Part shown: piece by piece, positions 1 to 7,112 of the stretch
Position numbering within the stretch: position 1 is the stretch's first letter
Layout: every line of letters starts with the position of its first letter
DNA from: Propionibacteriaceae bacterium
GTDB taxonomy: Bacteria; Actinomycetota; Actinomycetes; Propionibacteriales; Propionibacteriaceae
Direction of reading: 5' to 3'
NCBI GenBank assembly: GCA_024636075.1
Contig: JAGXHS010000050.1
Coordinates: 1 to 9,756 of the forward strand
Length of the DNA: 9,756 bases
Program-made: the position numbers and the translations under genes
Notes under the pieces: model-generated
Database searches by the model: none
What the model was told of the DNA's origin: nothing
Seen by the model: only the letters and a program-made list of their open reading frames with translations

Positions 1-885
1 AGTGCTGGTCGGTCCCAGCTTCACACCGATCGGATTGCGGGTGTGCCGTAGCAGCTCCACATGCGCACCGTCCAGTTGCCGGGTGCGGTCCCCGATCCAC
101 ACCATGTGGGCCGAGCAGTTGTAGGGCTGCTGGGATCGGGAGTCGATCCGCGTCATGGCGTGCTCGTAGTCCAGCAGCAGCGCCTCGTGACTGGCGAAGA
201 AATCGACCGTCGACAGCGCGTCGTCCTCGACGCCGCAGGCCACCATGAACGCCAGCGCGCGATCAATCTCACTTGCCAACTGCTCGTAGCGTCCCTCGAC
301 GGGCGAGTTGCGCACGAAATCGGCATTCCAGAAATGGATGCCCCGCAGGTCGGCGAATCCGCCCTTGACGAACGCTCGCACCAGGTTCAGGGTGGCTGAG
401 CTGGCGTGGTACACGTCCAGAAGTCGGTTGGGATCGTGGCGACGCGAATCTTCGGTGAAGGCGAACCCGTTCACGGCATCGCCGCGGTACGCCGGCAGGG
501 TCACCCCATCCCGGGTCTCGGAATCCTTGCTCCGCGGCTTCGCGTACTGTCCGGCGATCCGGCCCACCTTCACCACCGGCACCTGAGCCGCATACGTCAT
601 CACCACGGCCATGCTGAGAAGCACCCGCAACTTGCCCTTGATGTTGTCGCCGGTGACCGAGTCGAAGGTCTCGGCGCAGTCACCCCCCTGCAGCAGGAAG
701 GCGCGTCCCTGAGCCACGTCCGCCAACCGGGCACGCAGGTCATCGCACTCGCCGGCGAAGACCAACGGTGGCAGAGCCCGCAACGCAGCGACGACGCGTT
801 TCACGTCCCTGGTGTCCGGGTAACTGGGCTGCTGCACCGGCGGCATCGTATGCAGGTCATCAAGGTCAGGAATCCGGGCACACAT
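1..885 (-). CDS. aroG: Class II 3-deoxy-D-arabino-heptulosonate 7-phosphate (DAHP) synthase, C-terminus cut by window edge
   Basis: Cytosolic first enzyme of the shikimate pathway. It condenses phosphoenolpyruvate with erythrose 4-phosphate to DAHP, feeding aromatic amino acid synthesis. 295 codons are visible with no stop, against a usual length of about 450. Conserved class II blocks are clear: FLLQGGDCAETF (residues 63-74), with Cys70 matching the metal-binding cysteine of the family, and KVGRIAGQYAKPRS (106-119), where Arg109 lies in the PEP-binding segment. Further blocks are SHEALLLDYE, NCSAHMVWIGDRTRQLDGAH and a final GVKLGPT. The ATG at 885 is the only reasonable start, because an in-frame TGA lies about 57 bases upstream and no ATG or GTG comes between. 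The ribosome site is weak. It follows the phosphorylase gene by 57 bases, so cotranscription is likely. The N-terminus looks roughly 15-20 residues shorter than Mycobacterium tuberculosis AroG. The remaining metal ligands lie outside the window. Confidence 0.95.
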   Translation of the reverse strand, partial: MCARIPDLDDLHTMPPVQQPSYPDTRDVKRVVAALRALPPLVFAGECDDLRARLADVAQGRAFLLQGGDCAETFDSVTGDNIKGKLRVLLSMAVVMTYAAQVPVVKVGRIAGQYAKPRSKDSETRDGVTLPAYRGDAVNGFAFTEDSRRHDPNRLLDVYHASSATLNLVRAFVKGGFADLRGIHFWNADFVRNSPVEGRYEQLASEIDRALAFMVACGVEDDALSTVDFFASHEALLLDYEHAMTRIDSRSQQPYNCSAHMVWIGDRTRQLDGAHVELLRHTRNPIGVKLGPTST

Positions 886-942
886 GCCGGTCAGCCTACT
901 AGCGAGCTGACAGCACCGTTGACCAGGATTTGGAGCTGGTGG

Positions 943-3900
943 TCAGAGATTCGTCGTGACCACGATCCGCTGAACGTTGCCGTCGCGGCTGAAGATCGCC
1001 TGACTCACGTCGAGGGGCAGGGCGCCTGCGGGCAGCTGGTCGACGGTGCCGTCGCTGCGCTGCACCTGCACGCCGCGATTCCCGCCACGCCGGTAGATGA
1101 TCGGGACCTGGCAGAGCGTGAATCCCAGCGAGTTCTGATCCAGCTCGATCGACTGCGGCTGCTGATGCACGTCGAGGTACTCGAAGCTCACCGGCTCCCG
1201 CAGCCACTCCTCATCGGCCACCGATTCCGGTGAAAAGTGCAGTTGGCCCTCGCCAGGTTGCACACCGAGCTCCCCGAAGCGCGCCAGCACGTCCTCCTTC
1301 GCCTGACCGGTCATGCCGGGCTGTTGGGCGCCGCGACCAGCTGGCGTGTGCGAGTAGGGGTCCAGCGGGAAGGCGCCGAACTCGTCCGGGGACTTGCAGA
1401 ATCCGAGGCCAGCGCGGATGGCGGCGTAGCTGTCCTCCAACAGGCGGATGAGTGACTCGTCCGCCTCGCCGTCGTGCGCCCACTGGACGTTCTCCCGCGC
1501 GGCCAGCAAGAGCTTCGAGACCATGTGCCAGTAGATGCTGCCGATTCCTTCGTAGGCGAAGAAGCTGCTGGATCGGCCGGTGAACTCACTGTGGTGGAAC
1601 ACAGCTTCGAAGGTGTCCAGCACAGCGGCACGATCCTGCTCGACGAGCGGTCGCAGTCCGTCGTCGGCGGCCAGACGATCCAGGATCGCCTCGACGTCCT
1701 CGGCATTGCGAATCGGGGAGGCGAAGTGCAACGCACCGTGCTCGTCGGGCACCACCAAGCGCCGATCGTCACGGTCCAGCAACCCTGCCACGAGTGCGAT
1801 CTGGGAGGCTCCCGCCGGCAACGTGTTGCGCTGGGTGAAGACCGGCACGTCCGGCTCGGGATACAGGTGATAGCTGGCCTGGTCCTCGCGGTACAACGAG
1901 CTGGCAGGCAGTTTCTGGAGCAGTTCGGCTGCCTGTGGCAGCTCGAGCGCACCGCTGGACAGGATCGACACCTGACCCTCCAGCATCAACGGAAGCCGAG
2001 ACACCTCAGCCGTGCCGTCGCCGAGCGCGAGGATGTTGTAGGAGTCGTAGAGGCCGTCCGGGCGCCGGGCGGCGGCAATGCTGTGCGCCAGCCAGATCCT
2101 GATGACGCGCAGCAGCGACAGCAGTTCGCCACTCGTCCAGATGACCCGCTGCACGTCGTGCGCCGTCCGTGCCTGGTTCCGGTACTGTTCACCGGCTTGA
2201 CCGAGGGTATCCAGGATCGATCGGCGCAGCTGCGCACTGACCGGTTCGTCCCCCACCGGGGTGTCGGCCAGAGTGTCAGCCACGGTGTGCAGCTGGTCCG
2301 CCAACTCGGTGGGGATGGTGAATTCCTCGATGCCACTGGTGTCGAGGATCATTTCCAGGAACTCGACGTAGCGATGCACCTGTCCCACTGTCACCATGGA
2401 CAAGCCGGAGCCCACGAGTGCGTTGTTGGCGTCATTCCACTCGGGCCGTTGGGTGTTCATCCAGATGCCACCGTCAGGCACGAAGTTCGCCATCTTGGCA
2501 CCCAGCAGAATCAGCAGCTTCTCCATCAATGTGGCCCGCACCAGATTGCCGGAACCGTCGCTGAGCAGCCGTCCGTCTCCGCCGAGCTCGGCGACGCGGT
2601 CCTCGATCCTCTGCTGGTGTTCCTCTTCGAAGGTGACCGTGTTGCGCGGATCGCGCAGCAGATCCTCGTAGTCAGCGATCCGGTATGGGACATCGGCGTG
2701 CACGAACTGCTCTGCGTTCAGCATCCGCCGCAGCCGCAGTGGATGCTGCGCCCACGACAACTCCAGCAGCTTCAGCAGGTAGATGATCTGGTGGTCACTC
2801 CAGTAGCCGATGTTGGACCACGGATCCTCCTCGTCCGGCACCTCCCAGTCGATACCCGCGCGCGAGATCCGGTACGGGTTGTAGCCGTCGACGGTGGTCG
2901 CGTTGACGAAGATCCTGACCATGCTCTCCACGTAGTCCGGGAAGGACCAGGCCAGTGCTTCCCAGTTCTGGAAAATGTCGCGCCAATTGCCCTGGTAGTC
3001 CAACCGTTCGCGACCCTGGTCATCGGTCAGCACGATGTTGAACTTGTTCCACGGGCGTGAGGGATCACCGTGGCGACGGCTGAAGGTCAACGGCAGATAC
3101 TCACCCACGATCCTGCTGAGGTCAGGGTCGCCCAGATCCGTGACGGCCGCCTTCAGCTCCGCGATGTCCATCACCTGCGCCAAGTCGGCCAGCTGTTCAG
3201 TCCAACGCTCGGCCAGCTGACTGTTCCGCTCGGCGATGAATCGCCGCACGTCTCCCAGATCCACCTGGTGGGCGTTCGCCGGCACCCCGCCGCGCATGAT
3301 GTTGAACATCGTGCTGGATGCATGATGGGCGTCGACAACCTCCGAACCCGTCCGTTGTAGACCGTCACTGGATGCCACCAGGGCGCGCAGGTCCTCCCGT
3401 CCCCGCGCGATGTCTGTCTCGAGTTCGTTCTCCAGCCTCGCCGGATCGCCCAACTTCTGCTGCAGCTCGACGATGTCAGTGATGTCCTGCTCGACGTCCA
3501 GGACGATGCTCCACCCGGCGCGCCCCCCAGGAACAACCTCCATCGTCGTGCTGATCAGGTAGTCGGCCCGCCCGCCGCGCGACTGCCGGATACCGTCGAT
3601 GAGATGTTCATTGGAGCCTTCACCGATGCGGTACTCGTCCACGGTGGCACCCACCTGCCACATGGTTGTGGTCTCCAGACTCTCCGATGCTTCGGCTCGG
3701 TCGGTGAGTCGCGAGTTCAATCGCACCCAGGCCAGTCCGGTCGCGGTATCCAACTCGGTGGCCTTGTAGGCGTCCAACAGGTTGCTGAGTTCGCGCTGGG
3801 TGCGGGTCGTCACCCCAGCCGGCAGTATGTTGCGGACGCCATCGAGCACGTCGACGCGCCCTTCGGCACTGTCAGCGAAGTGCAGGCTCACGCTGCGCAC

Positions 3901-4335
3901 CAATCCGTACGACGGGCTCATCCGCCAGCGCACCCGCACCGTGATGCCGAGATCTTCCCGGGTCTCCTCGAACATCACCACGTCACCCAGCACCGTCTTC
4001 AGCATGGAGCGCTGTACCGCGGGCGAGCTGGGACTCAGCTCAGCGAACGGCCGCCACCATTGCCTGTTGCCGTCAGCGTCGCTCACCCACAACTCGGTGT
4101 GCCCACCGGTGGAAGCACTCAGATCCGAGAGCTTGTCCTCGGTGAAGTAGGGAAAGATCGCCGACTCCGCATTGCGGCGACCCGCGGTGATTCCGCCATT
4201 GCTGGTGATGAAGGCCCACAGGTCTGACGAGCTGGTCAGGGTCACCATGAAAGGGCTCAGTTGATCGACGCCACCGATGCGGTAGTAGCGGTCTTCATCG
4301 ACGTCGACAAATTCACCGCGTACGGGCTGTGTCAT
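943..4335 (-). CDS. Large GH94/GH149/GH161-like glycoside phosphorylase, probably acting on beta-glucan oligosaccharides
   Basis: 1130 residues with no signal peptide or membrane helix, so cytoplasmic. I read it as a phosphate-dependent glycoside phosphorylase that reversibly cleaves a beta-glucan oligosaccharide to glucose 1-phosphate. The first ~280 residues look like the beta-sandwich domain of the group (SNGGITAGRR at 45-54, FPYFTEDKL at 61-69). A helical barrel follows. Blocks matching GH94, in order: NWRDIFQN (450-457, compare YRDxxQD), EWNDANNALVG (632-642, compare DWNDGMNxVG, making Asp635 the likely general acid), GIGSIYWHMV (930-939, compare GGIFxHxxxW, His937), and PGMTGQAK (1006-1013, compare LTGTA, Thr1009-Gly1010). 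Known GH94 enzymes hold phosphate with an Arg, a His and a Thr-Gly pair. A small beta domain ends the protein. Length fits GH149 or GH161 (about 1100 residues) better than GH94 (about 800). The ATG at 4335 is preferred to the longer frame because a strong Shine-Dalgarno precedes it. It lies 34 bases after an acyltransferase gene. Exact family and substrate are uncertain. Confidence 0.75.
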   Translation of the reverse strand: MTQPVRGEFVDVDEDRYYRIGGVDQLSPFMVTLTSSSDLWAFITSNGGITAGRRNAESAIFPYFTEDKLSDLSASTGGHTELWVSDADGNRQWWRPFAELSPSSPAVQRSMLKTVLGDVVMFEETREDLGITVRVRWRMSPSYGLVRSVSLHFADSAEGRVDVLDGVRNILPAGVTTRTQRELSNLLDAYKATELDTATGLAWVRLNSRLTDRAEASESLETTTMWQVGATVDEYRIGEGSNEHLIDGIRQSRGGRADYLISTTMEVVPGGRAGWSIVLDVEQDITDIVELQQKLGDPARLENELETDIARGREDLRALVASSDGLQRTGSEVVDAHHASSTMFNIMRGGVPANAHQVDLGDVRRFIAERNSQLAERWTEQLADLAQVMDIAELKAAVTDLGDPDLSRIVGEYLPLTFSRRHGDPSRPWNKFNIVLTDDQGRERLDYQGNWRDIFQNWEALAWSFPDYVESMVRIFVNATTVDGYNPYRISRAGIDWEVPDEEDPWSNIGYWSDHQIIYLLKLLELSWAQHPLRLRRMLNAEQFVHADVPYRIADYEDLLRDPRNTVTFEEEHQQRIEDRVAELGGDGRLLSDGSGNLVRATLMEKLLILLGAKMANFVPDGGIWMNTQRPEWNDANNALVGSGLSMVTVGQVHRYVEFLEMILDTSGIEEFTIPTELADQLHTVADTLADTPVGDEPVSAQLRRSILDTLGQAGEQYRNQARTAHDVQRVIWTSGELLSLLRVIRIWLAHSIAAARRPDGLYDSYNILALGDGTAEVSRLPLMLEGQVSILSSGALELPQAAELLQKLPASSLYREDQASYHLYPEPDVPVFTQRNTLPAGASQIALVAGLLDRDDRRLVVPDEHGALHFASPIRNAEDVEAILDRLAADDGLRPLVEQDRAAVLDTFEAVFHHSEFTGRSSSFFAYEGIGSIYWHMVSKLLLAARENVQWAHDGEADESLIRLLEDSYAAIRAGLGFCKSPDEFGAFPLDPYSHTPAGRGAQQPGMTGQAKEDVLARFGELGVQPGEGQLHFSPESVADEEWLREPVSFEYLDVHQQPQSIELDQNSLGFTLCQVPIIYRRGGNRGVQVQRSDGTVDQLPAGALPLDVSQAIFSRDGNVQRIVVTTNL

Positions 4336-4340
4336 TGGGT

Positions 4341-4350
4341 TCTCCTCCCT
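4341..4350 (-). promoter_or_regulatory. Strong Shine-Dalgarno for the phosphorylase gene
   Basis: On the minus strand this reads AGGGAGGAGA, ending 5 bases before the ATG at 4335, an almost ideal anti-16S match. It fixes the phosphorylase start and rules out the frame's in-phase extension to 4476, which would run into the preceding acyltransferase gene. Confidence 0.8.
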
Positions 4351-4369
4351 GAGAGCGGTTAAGGGCTGA

Positions 4370-5200
4370 TCAACGGCTCGAATCATCGGTTCGGGCCCGG
4401 ATCGGGTCACGCGGATCGTGTGGCTCGCTCTGGCCCGGCTCGGTCCTTTGTGCACGAACCCGTGCACGCAAGGCATCCTTTGCGGCGGCGTCTTTCGCCT
4501 GGGCCTGGGCTGCGGCTTCCGCTCGGCGTTGCGCCTCGGCCAGTTCGTCAGCTTCGGTCACGAAGTCGATCTTGGCCGCCTCTGCTGCTGCCTTCTCGTC
4601 AGCCCGACGCTGCACCGCCTGTTCCCGCCGACGCTGCACGTCCGCGCGGGCCGCTCGACGAAGCTGTGCGCGGTGCTCCTCCACGTCGGTGTCGACGTAC
4701 TCCTGGCCGGACAACTCCATGATGCCGTTGCTGATGGCGTCGGCGAGCACTCCGTGCAGCCGATCATCGTCATTGTGTTCGAGATGCAGGCGGAGGTCCA
4801 GCGCGGCTCCGAAGTGCACTGTCAACGGCCAGCTCCGGCTGACAGCGACCGGGATCAGCGGCACCTGGGGATACTGTCGCGCCAACACGGCCACCAGCCG
4901 GGCGACGTCCAGCCTGGTGCGATGCAATTTGCCGTCGGGTGAGACTCCGCCCTCGCTGAAGATGAGCGACACCTCACCCCGCTGGATCGCGTCCATCAGG
5001 TGCCGGTCGTGCGCCCCGCTTGCATTCTTGTGGAGCACCACGCGGCGTCCCAACACTTGACGCAACAGCAGTTGGTCCCACGGATGCTGGTGATTGCACA
5101 GCAACACCATGACACCCTCCGCCATCAGGTGATCAGCACCCACGACAGTGGGAACAGCCCTCCTGCCCAGCGATCGCAGCCGATTGGTCAGTTCAGGCAT
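4370..5200 (-). CDS. Divergent PlsC-like acyltransferase with long charged helical tail
   Basis: 276 residues. The first ~170 form a lysophospholipid acyltransferase-type (PlsC) domain: NHQHPWD (36-42) keeps the catalytic H-x4-D pair (His37, Asp42), and IPVAV (116-120) matches the late conserved strand. The usual FPEGTRS block is FSEGGVS (81-87). The Glu is kept, but the Thr-Arg that normally contacts the acceptor phosphate is lost, so the acceptor may not be lysophosphatidate. SGQEYVD (164-170) also occurs, slightly altered, at the end of the preceding acyltransferase, which suggests the two are paralogues. Residues ~172-250 are rich in Ala, Arg, Glu and Gln, probably a long helix or coiled coil; the last ~25 are polar and disordered-looking. 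There is no membrane helix. The ATG at 5200 overlaps the previous gene by 8 bases and has a GGGGAG site. A GTG at 5233 would add 11 residues and cannot be excluded. Confidence 0.8.
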   Translation of the reverse strand: MPELTNRLRSLGRRAVPTVVGADHLMAEGVMVLLCNHQHPWDQLLLRQVLGRRVVLHKNASGAHDRHLMDAIQRGEVSLIFSEGGVSPDGKLHRTRLDVARLVAVLARQYPQVPLIPVAVSRSWPLTVHFGAALDLRLHLEHNDDDRLHGVLADAISNGIMELSGQEYVDTDVEEHRAQLRRAARADVQRRREQAVQRRADEKAAAEAAKIDFVTEADELAEAQRRAEAAAQAQAKDAAAKDALRARVRAQRTEPGQSEPHDPRDPIRARTDDSSR

Positions 5201-5924
5201 CGTGACTCCCCGGCGTCGTTCGGATTCGGTCACTCATGTCCTGGCCCACCAGGTCACCGTGCTTCACCCGGGAGCCGTAGACGTCGACGTAGACCTGCCC
5301 GGTGAGTTGTTGGATGGCAGCCATCACCTGATCGGTGACCAGCCGTAGCGTCCGCTGTTCGGACAGCGTCTGGGCGTGGGAGCTGACATCCAACGGTTCG
5401 CCGATGATGATCCGGGGCCGGCGGGTGTTTCGGAATCCGAGCGGACCCCTGACCAATTCGGTGCCCACCACGCCGACCGGGATCACCGGGACACCTGCCT
5501 CCAGCGCCAACCGCGCCACCCCGGTCTTGCCTTTGTAGAGGCGACCATCAGGTGAGCGGGTCCCTTCGGGGAAGATCCCCACCAGACCTCCGCCACTGAG
5601 TGCGTCAAGCACAGGCTGCAGCCCATGTGCCGAGGCGCGTCCGCCGCCGCGGTCCATCGGCACCTGCTTGACCGCAGTCAGGAACCAAGCGATCAGCTTG
5701 GACTTCAGGCCGCGGTTTCCCTTGAACAACTCGGCTTTGGCCGGGAACACCATGGAGCGCTCGATCATCGCAGGCAACATGAAGGTGTCTGCAGCCGACA
5801 GATGGTTGCAGGCCAGCAGCGCTCCCCCATCCTGCGGGATGTTCTCCGCCCCGGCGACCGTCGGACGCATCACGAAGCGCACGTAGGGACGGAACAATCC
5901 CAGTTTGAACAGTGAGTACCACAC
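5193..5924 (-). CDS. plsC: 1-acyl-sn-glycerol-3-phosphate acyltransferase (PlsC family)
   Basis: 243 residues. PlsC enzymes transfer an acyl chain to position 2 of lysophosphatidic acid to give phosphatidic acid, the phospholipid precursor, at the inner face of the membrane. All family blocks are intact: NHLSAAD (40-46, catalytic His41 and Asp46), KAELF followed by GxxLxxxFxxxVKQVPMDR-type sequence (63-92), FPEGTRS (118-124, acceptor phosphate binding) and VPVIPVGVVGT (145-155). The N-terminus (residues 1-20) is hydrophobic and basic and may lie on the membrane. I chose the GTG at 5924 because a perfect AAGGAGG lies 7 bases upstream. A GTG at 5951 in the same frame would put that site inside the gene. 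It is the first gene of the left minus-strand operon and overlaps the next acyltransferase by 8 bases, suggesting coupled translation. It is divergent from the esterase gene. Physiological acyl acceptor is inferred from family only. Confidence 0.9.
   Translation of the reverse strand: MWYSLFKLGLFRPYVRFVMRPTVAGAENIPQDGGALLACNHLSAADTFMLPAMIERSMVFPAKAELFKGNRGLKSKLIAWFLTAVKQVPMDRGGGRASAHGLQPVLDALSGGGLVGIFPEGTRSPDGRLYKGKTGVARLALEAGVPVIPVGVVGTELVRGPLGFRNTRRPRIIIGEPLDVSSHAQTLSEQRTLRLVTDQVMAAIQQLTGQVYVDVYGSRVKHGDLVGQDMSDRIRTTPGSHDA
5206..5211 (-). promoter_or_regulatory. Shine-Dalgarno supporting the ATG start at 5200
   Basis: GGGGAG on the minus strand, 5 bases before the ATG of the second acyltransferase and inside the end of the first. 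It favours this start over the GTG at 5233, although an AGGA also lies just before that GTG. Confidence 0.5.
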
Positions 5925-5931
5925 AGGCTTG

Positions 5932-5938
5932 CCTCCTT
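5932..5938 (-). promoter_or_regulatory. Perfect Shine-Dalgarno fixing the plsC start
   Basis: AAGGAGG on the minus strand, 7 bases before a GTG at 5924. This is the best ribosome site in the window and makes the upstream GTG at 5951 unlikely as the true start. Confidence 0.8.
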
Positions 5939-5968
5939 GACGGCACCACACTACTGGCTGCGAGCGCC

Positions 5969-5974
5969 TAATCT
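5969..5974 (+). promoter_or_regulatory. Candidate -10 element of a leaderless transcript for the esterase gene
   Basis: TAATCT fits the actinobacterial TANNNT -10 pattern and ends 6 bases before the GTG at 5981, so transcription would begin at or beside the start codon. No Shine-Dalgarno precedes the GTG, which agrees with a leaderless message. No good -35 is seen at normal spacing (a TTGACG at 5937 is too far away). Transcription start mapping would decide. Confidence 0.45.
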
Positions 5975-5980
5975 GGGTGT

Positions 5981-6733
5981 GTGAAACCGTGCGTCGAGAT
6001 TGATCCCGAAGCTGAGAGCTGGCGCCATCAGGAGGGCACCGCAGCCGTCGGGGTGCTGCTGTGTCACGGCATCACCGGCTCGGTCGCCGCGATGAAGCCG
6101 TGGGGGGAAGCGCTCGCAGGAGCGGGACACCACGTCGTCATCCCCAGATTGCCAGGCCACGGCACGAGTTGGCAGGAACTCAATCGCACCACCTGGATGG
6201 ACTGGTACGCCGTCGCGGAACGTGCCCTGTTCCAGCTCCGTGACAGCTGCGAACAGGTGGTGGTCGCCGGACTGTCGATGGGCGGGGCGCTGGCCTTGCG
6301 ATTGGCCGAGGAGCATTCCGTCCGCGGAGTGATCCTCGTCAATCCGGCCATCGCATCTCGCAGTCGTGTTCTCGGCATGGTGGGTGTCTTGAAGCACGTG
6401 GTGCCATCGGTGGCTGCCATCGGGAATGACATCGCGAAGCCGGGCGGCGATGAGCGCAGCTACGATCGGACCCCGTTGCGGGCCGTGCACAGCATGACGC
6501 GATTGTGGTCCGTGGTTCGCGAGGACCTGGATCGGATCGCCGCGCCGGTTCTGCTCTTCACCTCCCGAGTGGACCATGTGGTGGACACCCTGAGCAGGGA
6601 CATCCTGCTGAAACGTCTGCCTGCCGTCGATCACCGGCAACTGGAACACAGCTTCCACGTGGCCACTCTGGACCATGATGCGCAGCGCATCGAGAGCGAG
6701 TCGATCGAGTTCATCAGGACCATCTGTGGCTGA
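5981..6733 (+). CDS. Alpha/beta-hydrolase, carboxylesterase / monoacylglycerol lipase-like (Est30 type)
   Basis: 250 residues with a complete alpha/beta-hydrolase layout and no signal peptide. LLCHGITGS (26-34) is the oxyanion-hole loop. GLSMGG (97-102) is the nucleophile elbow with Ser99. Asp198 in SRVDHVVD is the probable acid, and His226 in HSFHVATLDHD is the probable base. The last block closely resembles the SGHVITLD segment of Bacillus-type Est30 carboxylesterases, which cleave short and medium acyl esters. A short cap region lies around residues 125-180. The gene starts with a GTG and lacks a Shine-Dalgarno, with a -10-like hexamer just upstream. Its 3' end overlaps the next gene by 8 bases. 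The divergent acyltransferase neighbour suggests a lipid or monoacylglycerol substrate, but this is inference; the family name alone does not set the substrate. Confidence 0.87.
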   Translation: MKPCVEIDPEAESWRHQEGTAAVGVLLCHGITGSVAAMKPWGEALAGAGHHVVIPRLPGHGTSWQELNRTTWMDWYAVAERALFQLRDSCEQVVVAGLSMGGALALRLAEEHSVRGVILVNPAIASRSRVLGMVGVLKHVVPSVAAIGNDIAKPGGDERSYDRTPLRAVHSMTRLWSVVREDLDRIAAPVLLFTSRVDHVVDTLSRDILLKRLPAVDHRQLEHSFHVATLDHDAQRIESESIEFIRTICG

Positions 6734-7112
6734 ATCCGGCAGCGAAGAGATCGACGAACGTTTCAACGAGCTGATCCGCACCGAGTATCCGGGAGCGGCC
6801 ACGAATCAGCGGGCACAACCTGAGGTGCAGCCATTCTCCTTCGATGAGGCGATCGATGCCGCGGAACCCAGCGACGAGGAAGCGCGTCATCGCCCGGACG
6901 TGGCGCCCGCTCCTGCTGTGCGTGGGCGGGTGCTGGCCGGAGCGGTACTGTTGGGATTCGGCGTCATGATGGGATTGCTGGCGCTGTTCGGAGCGAATTG
7001 GCCGAACGTCGTCAGTTGGCTCGCGGTGGCGACTGCCGTGGCAGGCCTGGCGGTGTTGCTCTTCAGCGTCCCGAGACGTCGAGACGGGATCGGCGACGGC
7101 TCCCAGGTGTGA
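6726..7112 (+). CDS. Small two-helix membrane protein of unknown function
   Basis: 128 residues, not recognised as a characterised family. The first ~65 residues are hydrophilic and acidic (many Glu and Asp, with SEEIDERFNELIR near the start) and probably cytoplasmic. Two hydrophobic segments follow, roughly 69-89 and 95-115, joined by a short GANWPN turn, then a basic end (PRRRDGIGDGSQV). By the positive-inside rule both ends would be cytoplasmic. The GTG at 6726 overlaps the stop of the esterase gene by 8 bases (GTGGCTGA) and has an AGGA 7 bases before it, so translation is probably coupled. The open frame begins 17 codons earlier, but that stretch lies inside the esterase gene and is Ser/Arg-rich shadow sequence. 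Its last 50 bases overlap the end of the convergent glucokinase gene. Confidence 0.75.
   Translation: MAESGSEEIDERFNELIRTEYPGAATNQRAQPEVQPFSFDEAIDAAEPSDEEARHRPDVAPAPAVRGRVLAGAVLLGFGVMMGLLALFGANWPNVVSWLAVATAVAGLAVLLFSVPRRRDGIGDGSQV

Noticed and set aside
406..1233. Plus-strand open frame of 275 codons near the left end
   Set aside because: Antisense to aroG and to the end of the phosphorylase gene; no recognisable motif, His/Leu/Arg-rich shadow composition.
1474..3060. Long plus-strand open frame (528 codons) opposite the phosphorylase gene
   Set aside because: It lies wholly antisense to a gene with recognisable domain motifs, has no family signature, and is rich in His, Gln, Val and Arg as expected for a shadow frame in GC-rich DNA.
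4336..4476. 47-residue N-terminal extension of the phosphorylase frame
   Set aside because: It would overlap the end of the acyltransferase gene and ignore the strong Shine-Dalgarno directly before the ATG at 4335.
5937..5942. TTGACG as a -35 for the esterase promoter
   Set aside because: It is 26 bases from the candidate -10, far beyond the usual 16-19, and overlaps the plsC ribosome site on the other strand.
5951..6802. Minus-strand open frame of 283 codons opposite the esterase gene
   Set aside because: It covers the esterase gene, which has a complete catalytic triad; the opposite frame shows no motif.
7069..7089. TCCCG...CGGGA inverted repeat in the convergent overlap as a bidirectional terminator
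   Set aside because: The stem is only five pairs, there is no T-tract on either strand, and it lies inside both coding regions.
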